Below, in pieces: positions 1 to 6,583 of a DNA stretch of 7,001 nucleotides. The notes beneath the pieces were generated by a model, which was given only the letters and a program-made list of their open reading frames with translations, was not told the origin of the DNA and searched no databases. A program made the translations under genes and the position numbers. Source of the DNA: JAIBBG01 sp031417525 (GTDB taxonomy: Bacteria; Bacteroidota; Bacteroidia; Flavobacteriales_D; Sanyastnellaceae); the NCBI GenBank assembly GCA_031417525.1, contig JANOVT010000262.1, positions 1 through 7,001 on the forward strand, given 5' to 3'. Within the stretch, counting starts at the first letter, position 1. Each line of letters begins with the position of its first letter.

Positions 1-263
1 ACTCACTTTATCATCTGAATACTCAATTTTATAGCCCATAAGTCGTGTATGTTTTGCTTACAGGGTCTAAAATTATCAAACTGCAAACACAGCAACATGA
101 ACAGATGATATTTTATATCCGACTGCCTATTTACGGTTAAAAATCACATGAATCATAGGTCAGACTTTTTCCGCAAACAAGGTCAGGATGGAGAATATAT
201 TTTCCGCGAATTCTGAAATTCCTTCTGCGAATTCTGCGTGAAACAAACCCGACCGAAGCGAGC
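1..263. other. Gene-free stretch beyond the rplT operon terminator
   Basis: I see no supportable coding region on either strand here: reading frames are short and broken by stops, and none resembles a known protein. The stretch is AT-rich and contains only a 10-bp direct repeat (206-236). It is probably the spacer between the translation operon and whatever gene lies left of the window. No convincing TAnnTTTG promoter was found; TATGTTTT near 48-55 matches 7 of 8 positions but has no TTG at the right distance. Confidence 0.6.
206..236. repeat. 10-bp direct repeat GCGAATTCTG
   Basis: GCGAATTCTG occurs at 206-215 and again at 227-236, a 21-bp period, with related TTCTGCG words around it (224-230 and 232-238). 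It lies just beyond the operon terminator in non-coding DNA. It may be a piece of a degenerate intergenic repeat; no function can be assigned. Confidence 0.5.
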
Positions 264-300
264 AAAAAAAAAGCTGCCTCAAGAGAGACAGCCTTTTCTA
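264..300 (-). terminator. Rho-independent terminator of the thrS-infC-rpmI-rplT operon
   Basis: Read on the minus strand, GCTGTCTC (292-285) pairs with GAGGCAGC (280-273) around a 4-nt TCTT loop. This gives an 8-bp stem with one T-G wobble, followed by nine T residues (272-264). A-rich sequence precedes the stem, so the A and T tracts can extend the pairing. The stem begins 28 nt past the rplT stop codon, as expected for the end of the operon. On the plus strand the hairpin is followed only by CTTTTCT, so it would be weak in that direction. Confidence 0.9.
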
Positions 301-319
301 TGTTGTGAAAATCGTTTGC

Positions 320-664
320 TTATTTCACTTTCTCCACCACTGCTTTGAAAGCATCCGGGTGGTTCATCGCGAGGTCAGCAAGGACTTTACGATTCAATTC
401 AATACCGTTCTTGTGAATTTTACCCATAAATTCTGAGTAAGACAGACCGTGCGGGCGAACACCAGCATTGATACGTGCGATCCACAGTGTACGGAAGTTA
501 CGTTTTTTCAGTTTGCGACCTACATACGCGTATGTAAGAGCTTTTTCAACTGAGTTTTTGGCTACGGTATAGACATTTTTTCTACTACCGAAATAGCCTT
601 TGGCCATTTTAAGAATCTTCTTTCTCCTGGCTCTGGAGGCGACTGCATTTTTACTGCGTGGCTT
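320..664 (-). CDS. rplT: 50S ribosomal protein L20, start codon anomalous
   Basis: L20 is a primary 23S rRNA-binding protein needed early in 50S assembly, and in several bacteria it represses its own operon. The frame from 607 to 320 encodes the conserved body (AKGYFGSRKNVYTVAKN, KKRNFRTLWIARINAGVR, LNRKVLADLAMNHP). The first ATG in frame (607-605) would remove the conserved basic tail. Codons 661-608 encode that tail intact (PRSKNAVASRARRKKILK), as in other L20 proteins, which begin MPRS. The codon at the expected start (664-662) is AAG, and no ATG, GTG or TTG lies between it and the upstream in-frame TGA (705-703). From 664 the product is 114 residues, the usual L20 length. A single-base change (ATG to AAG, or TAATG to TAAG) or an indel in the upstream A runs would explain it. 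Gene identity is certain; the start is unresolved. Confidence 0.9.
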   Translation of the reverse strand, partial: KPRSKNAVASRARRKKILKMAKGYFGSRKNVYTVAKNSVEKALTYAYVGRKLKKRNFRTLWIARINAGVRPHGLSYSEFMGKIHKNGIELNRKVLADLAMNHPDAFKAVVEKVK

Positions 665-704
665 ATTGTTTTTGTTTTTTGACGCTGGCGTCGCTTCTTT
701 TCAT
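663..704 (-). other. 13-codon reading frame in the rpmI-rplT spacer, ending on the rplT start position
   Basis: ATG at 704-702 opens a frame of 13 codons (MKRSDASVKKQKQ) whose TAA (665-663) overlaps the AAG codon at the expected L20 start. It contains a small hairpin, GACG-CCAG-CGTC (692-681), and two A-rich runs. It could be a leader peptide coupled to rplT, chance, or the true start of a longer L20: removing one A from an A run would join this ATG in frame to PRSKNAV and give about 127 residues. Nothing in the peptide is recognisable. Confidence 0.25.
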
Positions 705-760
705 CGGCGCACTTGTTGGACCAGTTGTCGGGTTAAACTTACCTGCTCTAGTTTTACGGA

Positions 761-964
761 TTAAGCCGTAGGGATGAGCAACTGTCTCCTGATTGATTTA
801 GCATCGGCGGCATGCACGAGACCGTCATTACCTAGGGCACGCTTGCGCGATGTTTCCTTTTTGGTAAGAATGTGTCTCTTGTAAGCTTTCTTATGCTTAA
901 TCTTTCCTGTGCCGGTAACTTTGAATCTCTTCTTAGCGCCGGACTTGGTTTTTGACTTAGGCAT
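761..964 (-). CDS. rpmI: 50S ribosomal protein L35
   Basis: L35 is a small basic protein of the large ribosomal subunit. The 67-residue product matches the family length (about 65) and pattern. It opens with MPKSKTKSGAKKRFKVTGTG, followed by a lysine/arginine-rich centre (KIKHKKAYKRHILTKK) and a C-terminal helix (VHAADAKSIRRQL). The ATG at 964-962 gives the family-standard MPK start. It has no Shine-Dalgarno; the leader is A/T-rich, as is usual in Bacteroidota. It lies between infC and rplT, the conserved order. The gap to infC is 97 nt and contains a strong palindrome, and the gap to the expected L20 start is 96 nt. Expression is probably tied to the upstream thrS/infC transcript, as no promoter is evident in the spacer. 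Confidence 0.97.
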   Translation of the reverse strand: MPKSKTKSGAKKRFKVTGTGKIKHKKAYKRHILTKKETSRKRALGNDGLVHAADAKSIRRQLLIPTA

Positions 965-999
965 TTGTTTGTTATTTGAAAATTACTGATTACTTATTT

Positions 1000-1028
1000 A
1001 ATAAAATCCTTCCGGAATAAAATCCTTC
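1000..1028. repeat. 13-bp direct repeat in the infC-rpmI spacer
   Basis: AATAAAATCCTTC occurs at 1000-1012 and 1016-1028 (16-bp period). The first copy runs into the palindrome TTCCGGAA (1010-1017). The second copy forms a hairpin, AAAATCC (1019-1025) with GGATTTT (1029-1035) around TTC, followed by T residues on the plus strand. That would read as a terminator-like element on the plus strand, but no plus-strand gene leads into it. On the minus strand, the direction of operon transcription, it is a weak AT-rich hairpin. Confidence 0.6.
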
Positions 1029-1038
1029 GGATTTTTTT

Positions 1039-1059
1039 AGACGTTGCAGTGCAACGTCT
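1039..1059. repeat. Perfect 9-bp-stem palindrome downstream of infC
   Basis: AGACGTTGC (1039-1047) is the exact reverse complement of GCAACGTCT (1051-1059), with a 3-nt loop. It begins 6 nt after the infC stop codon. On the minus strand it is followed by A residues rather than T, so it is not an intrinsic terminator. In the transcript it would be a stable intercistronic hairpin that could affect RNA decay or translation of infC relative to rpmI and rplT. From memory, similar GACGTTGC...GCAACGTC palindromes are dispersed in cyanobacterial and some Bacteroidota intergenic regions, so it may instead be a REP/MITE-like insertion. I have not verified this. Confidence 0.75.
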
Positions 1060-1065
1060 CTACCG

Positions 1066-1617
1066 TTATTTCTTCTTCGGATTGATGATGATAAACATTC
1101 TCTTTCCGTCGAGTTTCGGCATTTGTTCAGGCAATCCGTAGTCCATCAATTCCTGGATAAAGCGTGTCAACAAAATTTCGCCTCTGTCCTTGTAAACGAT
1201 GGAACGTCCTTTAAAATGCACGTATGCTCTCACTTTCGCACCTTCCTGAAGAAATGATTTCGCGTGTTTCAACTTGAAATCAAAATCATGGTCATCCGTA
1301 TTCGGACCGAAACGAATTTCCTTGGTAGTTACATTCGTTTGTTTCGCCTTGATTTCTTTTTTCTTCTTCTTCTGGTCGTAGAGGAATTTTTTATAATCCC
1401 AAATCCGACAAACAGGTGGTGTAGCAGTACCTGAAATTTCAATCAGGTCCTGTTCAAGCTCCTGAGCCATGCGCAATGCATCGGCTCTGGGATAGACACC
1501 CTGTTCTATATTATCACCAACGAGGCGGACCTCAGTCGCGGTGATTTTTTCATTCAGTTTGTGCTCCGGTTCCAAAGACCTGCGTCCTCTGAAAACCCTG
1601 TTGTTCGGTGCGTTAAT
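1066..1617 (-). CDS. infC: Translation initiation factor IF-3, probable AUU start
   Basis: IF-3 binds the 30S subunit, blocks premature 50S joining and rejects non-canonical start codons. The product shows the N-domain (HKLNEKITATEVRLVGDN, PPVCRIWDYKKFLYDQ), a lysine-rich linker and the C-domain (TKEIRFGPNTDDHDFDFKLKHAKSFL, VRAYVHFKGR, ending INPKKK). No ATG or GTG lies between the upstream in-frame stop and the conserved body. Candidate starts are ATT at 1617-1615 (183 residues, with the basic tail NAPNNRVFRGRRS) and TTG at 1575-1573 (169 residues). ATT is preferred because GGAGG lies 5 nt upstream, and the extra basic tail resembles those of other Bacteroidota IF-3 proteins. It starts 45 nt after thrS ends. 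An AUU start would allow negative autoregulation, as in E. coli infC. Identity is certain; the start is inferred. Confidence 0.95.
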   Translation of the reverse strand: MNAPNNRVFRGRRSLEPEHKLNEKITATEVRLVGDNIEQGVYPRADALRMAQELEQDLIEISGTATPPVCRIWDYKKFLYDQKKKKKEIKAKQTNVTTKEIRFGPNTDDHDFDFKLKHAKSFLQEGAKVRAYVHFKGRSIVYKDRGEILLTRFIQELMDYGLPEQMPKLDGKRMFIIINPKKK

Positions 1618-1627
1618 TTTTTCCTCC
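1615..1627 (-). promoter_or_regulatory. Strong Shine-Dalgarno plus AUU start of infC
   Basis: On the minus strand GGAGG (1627-1623) is followed by AAAAA (1622-1618) and ATT (1617-1615). This is a near-ideal ribosome binding site with 5-nt spacing. None of the other genes here (thrS, rpmI, rplT, the secreted pair, pdhB) has a comparable motif at its start. The pairing of a strong site with a rare start codon is the arrangement known for IF-3 autoregulation in enterobacteria. The alternative TTG at 1575 has only AGAGGA about 9 nt upstream. Confidence 0.75.
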
Positions 1628-1662
1628 GTTTTTAAATTTCTACTCTATCTACTCATGCTCCG

Positions 1663-3603
1663 TTAAATCTCAGCGAGCATGTTTTTTATCTCTGCATTCA
1701 GGCGATCGGCAAAGTCTTTAATAGACATTTTACCTAAGTCACCTTCACCTTTTTTACGTGCTGAAACGCTTTCAGAGTCTTGCTCTTCTTCGCCAACTAC
1801 CAACATGTAAGGCACTTTTTCCATCTCCGCATCGCGGATTTTTTTGCCTACTTTTTCGTTTCTTTCGTCAAAAAGTGCGCGAATATCGTAAGAATTCAGC
1901 TCCGTTGCTACTCTGCGGGCGTAATCATTGTATTTTTCTGATACCGGCAGAATGCGAACCTGCTCCGGAGTCAACCAGAGCGGGAATTGACCGGCGCAGT
2001 GTTCAATGAGAATCGCCACAAAACGTTCGATGGAACCAAAAGGGGCGCGGTGAATCATCACCGGGCGGTGTTTCTGGTTGTCGGCACCGGTATATTCGAG
2101 TTCAAAACGTTCAGGCAAATTGTAGTCAATCTGTACCGTTCCCAACTGCCATCTGCGACCAATCGCGTCACGTACCATGAAGTCGAGTTTAGGACCATAA
2201 AACGCTGCTTCGCCATATTCCACAATGGTTTTTAGACCTTTTTTATCCGCTATTTCCTGAACCGCACGTTCTGCTTTCTCCCAGTTTTCATCTGACCCGA
2301 TGTACTTGCCTGGATTGTTTGGATCACGAAGAGAAACTTGCGCCAGAAAATCAGGAAAATCAAGTGTCTTGAAAATGTAGAGCACCAGATCGATGACCTT
2401 GCCTACCTCATCACCCACCTGATCATTGGTGCAGAAAATATGTGCATCGTCTTGGGTAAAACCGCGCACACGCGTCAGACCGTGAAGCTCACCTGTTTGT
2501 TCATAGCGATAAACAGTGCCGAATTCAGCCATTCGCACCGGAAGATCACGATATGATTTAGGTTCAAGTTTATAAATCTCGCAGTGATGCGGACAGTTCA
2601 TTGGTTTGAGCATGTAAAACTCACCTTCCTGCGGCGTAGCGATTGGCTGAAAACTATCCTTGCCGTATTTCTCCCAGTGACCGCTGGTTTCGTACAATTC
2701 CTTCGAGCCAATGTGTGGTGTCATCACTTGCACATAACCCATCTTTTTCTGCGCAGCAGTTAAAAATGCCGTGAGACGCATGCGAAGATCCGTGCCTTTT
2801 GGAAGCCAGAGCGGAAGACCGCTGCCAACCTTTTGTGAAAATCCGAAGAGGCCCAATTCTTTGCCCAGTTTTCGGTGATCGCGTTTCTTCGCTTCTTCCA
2901 ATAATTTGAGATATTCCTCGAGTTCACTTTGTTTCGGAAAAGTGATGGCGTACACACGTGTGAGCATTTTGTTTTTCTCATCACCGCGCCAGTATGCGCC
3001 GGCCACATTCAGCAGTTTTGCCGCTTTGATAAAACCGGTGTTCGGAATATGGGGACCGCGGCAGAGATCAGTAAAATTTCCCTGAGTATAAAAAGTGATC
3101 TCACCATCGGCAAGACCATCGATCAATTCGAGTTTATAAGGATCATTTTTTTCAGTGAAATAAGCGATTGCATCTTTTTTCGAAACCTCTTTGCGGACGT
3201 ATTCATTCTTCTGGCGAGCAAGTTCCAGCATGGTCTTTTCCACTTTGGCAAAATCCACTTGTGAAAATTCCACTTCACCAAAATCGACGTCATAATAAAA
3301 ACCATTCTCAATGGGTGGACCGATGGCGAGTTTCACACCCGGATAATGAGCTTCAAGCGCTTCTGCCATCAAGTGAGCAGAAGAGTGCCACATGGTGCTT
3401 TTACCGGAGTCATCATTCCAGGTAAAAAGCTTGAGCGTTGAATCTTCGTTGATCGGACGATTTGCATCGACCGTCGTACCATTCACAGCCGCACTGAGCA
3501 CGTTACGGGCAAGTCCTTCGCTGATGCCGGTGGCAATCTGCATAGGAGTTGTGCCCTTTTCTACTTCGCGTTTACTTCCGTCGGGAAGAGTGATGGTAAT
3601 CAT
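1663..3603 (-). CDS. thrS: Threonine--tRNA ligase (threonyl-tRNA synthetase)
   Basis: This enzyme charges tRNA-Thr with threonine using ATP, and its editing domain removes mis-attached serine. The 646-residue product has the full class II layout. A TGS domain spans about 1-62. The editing domain keeps H73-S-S-A-H77 and C181-R-G-P-H185. The catalytic core keeps the zinc ligands C337 (MNCPHH), H388 (DDAH) and H518 (MIHRAPFGS), motif 2 (FGTVYRYEQTGELHGLTRVRGF) and motif 3 (HRAPFGSIERF). The anticodon-binding domain runs from about 545 to the end. ATG at 3603-3601 gives the standard MITITLPDGS start. An in-frame ATG at 3669 would add 22 hydrophobic residues foreign to the family and is rejected. 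It is first in the thrS-infC-rpmI-rplT operon, with no Shine-Dalgarno. All key residues are present, so it should be active in both charging and editing. Confidence 0.98.
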   Translation of the reverse strand: MITITLPDGSKREVEKGTTPMQIATGISEGLARNVLSAAVNGTTVDANRPINEDSTLKLFTWNDDSGKSTMWHSSAHLMAEALEAHYPGVKLAIGPPIENGFYYDVDFGEVEFSQVDFAKVEKTMLELARQKNEYVRKEVSKKDAIAYFTEKNDPYKLELIDGLADGEITFYTQGNFTDLCRGPHIPNTGFIKAAKLLNVAGAYWRGDEKNKMLTRVYAITFPKQSELEEYLKLLEEAKKRDHRKLGKELGLFGFSQKVGSGLPLWLPKGTDLRMRLTAFLTAAQKKMGYVQVMTPHIGSKELYETSGHWEKYGKDSFQPIATPQEGEFYMLKPMNCPHHCEIYKLEPKSYRDLPVRMAEFGTVYRYEQTGELHGLTRVRGFTQDDAHIFCTNDQVGDEVGKVIDLVLYIFKTLDFPDFLAQVSLRDPNNPGKYIGSDENWEKAERAVQEIADKKGLKTIVEYGEAAFYGPKLDFMVRDAIGRRWQLGTVQIDYNLPERFELEYTGADNQKHRPVMIHRAPFGSIERFVAILIEHCAGQFPLWLTPEQVRILPVSEKYNDYARRVATELNSYDIRALFDERNEKVGKKIRDAEMEKVPYMLVVGEEEQDSESVSARKKGEGDLGKMSIKDFADRLNAEIKNMLAEI

Positions 3604-3745
3604 AAGATGTAAAAAATTTGGGGCGGCGAAGATAAGAATGAAAACAGAATGTAAATAAGTCAACTTCATCCCGAAGTTATATAAATCAACGTGACGTTTG
3701 TCATGTTAAAAAATTGTTTAGATTAGCGTCGAACTTTTACTTGCT
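3604..3745. promoter_or_regulatory. Divergent spacer between thrS and the secreted-protein operon
   Basis: This 142-bp gap must carry promoters for both directions. For thrS (minus strand), TATCTTCG and TAACTTCG each match the Bacteroidota -7 box TAnnTTTG at all but one fixed position, but neither has a TTG 19-21 nt upstream. On the plus strand GACGTTTG (3693-3700) also misses one base and lacks a -33 partner. The inverted repeat AACGT-G-ACGTT (3688-3698) sits near the middle and could be an operator. No T-box or other riboswitch was recognised. Confidence 0.4.
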
Positions 3746-4231
3746 ATGCTTCATCGGTATACGACCTATATCATCTCATTGTTAATCTTTGTCCTGGGTT
3801 TTCTAGAAACAAAAGGACAGGCTGAACGCTGGTATCTTTTGAAATCCATTCAGCCATTATCAGATTTGGAAGTAAAAAACATTATTGCGAGTGTAACGGG
3901 TCAGTCGGGGATATCCGAAATGTGGTTCAATGGTGCGAAGTCCGGAACTTTTGGTGTTAAAGATGTGAGTGAAATAGATTGGGTTTTGACGCTCCACGAA
4001 TTAGCTTCACACGGATATTATCTTGCAGATATTACTAACGGCCGCGAACATCATCAAGGTGTGAATGCATCAACGAGCTTCTACTTTCAAGAAGCATTTT
4101 ATTGTACAACTCATTCTGATTCTTGTCCTACCGATTATGTTGCAAAATTGAATCAGGATGAATGGGATGCATTGCCGGATGAAGCTAAAAATTATTATCT
4201 CCAATCAGGTAATTATTTGATATCAGAATGA
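3746..4231 (+). CDS. Small exported protein of unknown function
   Basis: I do not recognise this 161-residue protein. Residues 1-25 look like a Sec signal peptide: the basic start MLHR, a hydrophobic core YIISLLIFVLGFL, then TKGQA as a likely signal peptidase I site. There is no lipobox cysteine. The mature part begins ERWYLL. It has helix-strand-helix-looking segments at about 40-97 (DLEVKNIIASV, EMWFNGAKSGTFGV, VLTLHELASHGYYLADI) that could fit a small ferredoxin-like alpha/beta fold; this is a guess, and no CxxC metal site is present. C120 and C127 could form a disulfide. No T9SS sorting domain is seen, so it may stay in the periplasm. Its stop overlaps the next gene's ATG by 4 bp (ATGA), which indicates co-transcription and coupled translation with the large T9SS cargo protein. 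Confidence 0.8.
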   Translation: MLHRYTTYIISLLIFVLGFLETKGQAERWYLLKSIQPLSDLEVKNIIASVTGQSGISEMWFNGAKSGTFGVKDVSEIDWVLTLHELASHGYYLADITNGREHHQGVNASTSFYFQEAFYCTTHSDSCPTDYVAKLNQDEWDALPDEAKNYYLQSGNYLISE

Positions 4232-6582
4232 GCAAGAAAATTTTAAAATCATTGTTTTGCTCGCTAACTCTTGTGATACTTTTTATTGGGATCAACAAGT
4301 CCTACTCTCAAATAGCATCTGACAACTGTGGCTTGGCAGCAGCCAACCAGATGCCAGTTGGTTCTGTCTGCAACCCCATCCTTTTCGAAATAAACACGGC
4401 GCTTGGTGCACCGGCTATGACACCTTGCAATGGCTTTACTGCGACAGGAGAAGACGGCTGGGCTTGGTTCACGGCAACATCAACAACCACTACGATTGAT
4501 TACACACATTATGATCGTGATGCGCAAATCCACATATATTCGGGTTCATGCGCTGCCTTAACTGAGATAGGTTGCGCAGATGTTTGGGGCGTTCCATTCA
4601 TTTTACCCAATACTGAGACTGTTACTTTGCCCACTGTAGTCGGTCAGAACTACTATATTCGTATCAACCGCCTTACAGGCACTACAGGTTTTATGGATGG
4701 CGATTTGTGTGTGTATAGCCCGCCGCCCCTCGTCAATGATGACTGCGCAAATTCAATCGTACTCAATTGTGGCGATATAGTAACTGGCACCACAATAGGC
4801 GCCACTGCTGACGTTATTCCGGGAGGTTGTTATATTGATAATACTTCGGGAGGTGTTTGGTATTCCTTCACAGGCACTGGTCTGAATGTAACGGCCAGTC
4901 TTTGTGGTTCGGGTTTCGACACTCAGATTGCTTACCTCACAGGAACGTGTGGAGCCTTTACGTGCAACACCTACAACGATGACTATTGCGGCTTGTCATC
5001 ACAAGTAACTTTGCAGACCGTTCTCGGAACGACATACTACATCTATGTCTCCGGATTATTCGATGCCGGAGATTTCATACTGTCACTTACTTGCGAAGGG
5101 CCTCCAGCTCCAGCTTGTTTTGATACAGAACCAAATGGATGTCCAGATATTGACCTTGGCCTTGATATCAGCTTACCAACTTGTACGATTCCATGTGTTC
5201 CTTTAAATCTGACTGCACAATATTTTGAAACTGGAACTACAACTAGTTATGCTGCATGCAGCATTCCTTACGCTCCTTATCCATACAACACCGGAACAGG
5301 GTTCAGTATTGGAGTTGATGATTTATGGACAGGATTAATCCCGCTGCCTTTCAACTTTTGTTTTTTCGGGACAAATTATTCTCAATGTGTCGTTGGCTCC
5401 AATGGTCTCATCTCCTTCAACGCAGCGTATGCTTCTTTAGGCTGTGCCTGGGCGTTTACTGCAAGTTGTCCGAATGCAGCACTACCAAGAAACTCGATTT
5501 TTGGAGTCTATCACGACATTGATCCTTCCATCTATTGTGGCGCAGTTCCTTGCGGTGATGCACGCTATGCGACTTTTGGAGTAGCGCCTTGTCGCGTGTT
5601 TGTAGTGAGTTTTGACAATGTTCCGCTATATGACAGTCCGATTTTTCCTGCTGGTTGCAATGCATTACGCACTTCCTGTGAAATAGTTTTGTATGAAACA
5701 ACCAATGTCATTGAAGTTTTTATAGAAAACAAACCTACTTGTATAAGTTGGAATTCCGGAAATGCTTTGATCGGCATCCAAAACACCACGGGTACAGTTG
5801 GTTTTACTCCCGCCGGAAGAAATACCGGACCATGGACGGCAACCAACGAAGGCTGGAGATTTATACCCACCGGTCCATCAGCCGTAACAATCAACTGGTC
5901 AGATCAGACAGGCCCACTCGGCACAGGCACAACATTGAGTGTTTGTCCAACAGATCCTACACACACGTACGTGGCCACTGCAACTTATGCTCGTTGTGAT
6001 GGATCCACAGTTGTGGTGAGTGATGATGTAGTGGTACAATGTGCATCCTTTTTTGTACCCGTCGAATGGTTGACTTTCGATGCGGAATTCATACAAAATG
6101 GACAAACAGTCAGTTGCAGATGGAGTACCGCTTCCGAACTCGACAACGATTATTTCACGATTCAGCGATCCGCTGATGGAGAACATTGGCAAGATGTAGG
6201 AATCGTTGACGGCAGCGGATCAAGTCAGGTCGTCAACAAATATTTTTTCAACGATCCATCACCTTTAAGAGGATTGAGTTACTACCGCATCCAACAAACG
6301 GATTTTAACGGCGAATCGAAATACTCGGAAGTCCGAAGCGTACAAAAAGAGAATCAACTTCAATTGTTTCCGAATCCGGCGAATGACCTATTGACGGTGA
6401 CACCCTGGAAACAATCTTACTATCCAAAAGTGTATGCCTCCAGCGGCACCGAAGTCGCCTGCTCCTGGTCTGGTTCCGGTCAGCTCGATGTTTCTTCGCT
6501 CAATCCCGGATCGTATTTTCTTGAAATACATGATAAGATCAGCGGAGAGATCAATCGGTTCCCGGTGATGATCAGTCACTAG
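4228..6582 (+). CDS. Cysteine-rich multi-domain T9SS-secreted protein
   Basis: This 784-residue exported protein has a signal peptide at about 1-28 (LFCSLTLVILFIGINKSYSQ). Two related beta-rich modules follow at about 30-165 and 169-290. Each has a DNC or DDC start, a W-aromatic-F/SF strand (GWAWFTAT, GVWYSFTG), a D-x-Q-I strand and a G-x-x-YYI strand, like the adhesive repeats of other T9SS cargo. Residues about 345-545 resemble a nidogen-like (NIDO) beta domain (LPFNFCFFGTNY, VGSNGLISF, NSIFGVYHDID, CEIVLYETTNVIEVFIE, NALIGIQNTTG). About 608-706 is the fibronectin-like segment common before sorting domains (PVEWLTFDAEF, WSTASELDNDYFTIQRSADG, LSYYRIQQTDFNG). Residues 711-784 are a type A T9SS sorting domain (LFPNPANDLLTV, LDVSSLNPGSYFLEI). 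About 34 cysteines outside the signal peptide suggest many disulfides. No catalytic motif was seen; adhesion or surface structure is inferred. Confidence 0.9.
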   Translation: MSKKILKSLFCSLTLVILFIGINKSYSQIASDNCGLAAANQMPVGSVCNPILFEINTALGAPAMTPCNGFTATGEDGWAWFTATSTTTTIDYTHYDRDAQIHIYSGSCAALTEIGCADVWGVPFILPNTETVTLPTVVGQNYYIRINRLTGTTGFMDGDLCVYSPPPLVNDDCANSIVLNCGDIVTGTTIGATADVIPGGCYIDNTSGGVWYSFTGTGLNVTASLCGSGFDTQIAYLTGTCGAFTCNTYNDDYCGLSSQVTLQTVLGTTYYIYVSGLFDAGDFILSLTCEGPPAPACFDTEPNGCPDIDLGLDISLPTCTIPCVPLNLTAQYFETGTTTSYAACSIPYAPYPYNTGTGFSIGVDDLWTGLIPLPFNFCFFGTNYSQCVVGSNGLISFNAAYASLGCAWAFTASCPNAALPRNSIFGVYHDIDPSIYCGAVPCGDARYATFGVAPCRVFVVSFDNVPLYDSPIFPAGCNALRTSCEIVLYETTNVIEVFIENKPTCISWNSGNALIGIQNTTGTVGFTPAGRNTGPWTATNEGWRFIPTGPSAVTINWSDQTGPLGTGTTLSVCPTDPTHTYVATATYARCDGSTVVVSDDVVVQCASFFVPVEWLTFDAEFIQNGQTVSCRWSTASELDNDYFTIQRSADGEHWQDVGIVDGSGSSQVVNKYFFNDPSPLRGLSYYRIQQTDFNGESKYSEVRSVQKENQLQLFPNPANDLLTVTPWKQSYYPKVYASSGTEVACSWSGSGQLDVSSLNPGSYFLEIHDKISGEINRFPVMISH

Positions 6583-6583
6583 A

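Noticed and set aside
663..704. Programmed -1 frameshift at the A-rich run joining ATG 704 to rplT
   Set aside because: An A-AAA-AAC-like heptamer is present, but joining the frames needs a +1 shift, not -1, so the known slippery mechanism would not give L20.
1019..1038. Hairpin plus T-run read as a real plus-strand terminator
   Set aside because: No plus-strand gene ends nearby, and the stem has only two G-C pairs. It is kept as part of the repeat description rather than called as a terminator.
1758..3658. Several open frames of 60-110 codons on the plus strand, and others on the minus strand, within thrS
   Set aside because: They are out-of-frame or antisense readings of a complete, motif-rich thrS. 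None has a recognisable product.
3604..3669. In-frame upstream ATG that would give ThrRS a hydrophobic N-terminal extension resembling a signal peptide
   Set aside because: ThrRS is cytosolic and the family starts at the TGS domain (MITITLPDGS). The 22 extra residues are not family-like and fall in the divergent promoter region.
3604..3745. T-box or other riboswitch leader for thrS
   Set aside because: The spacer is too short and shows no T-box sequence or specifier structure. T-boxes are also not expected in Bacteroidota.
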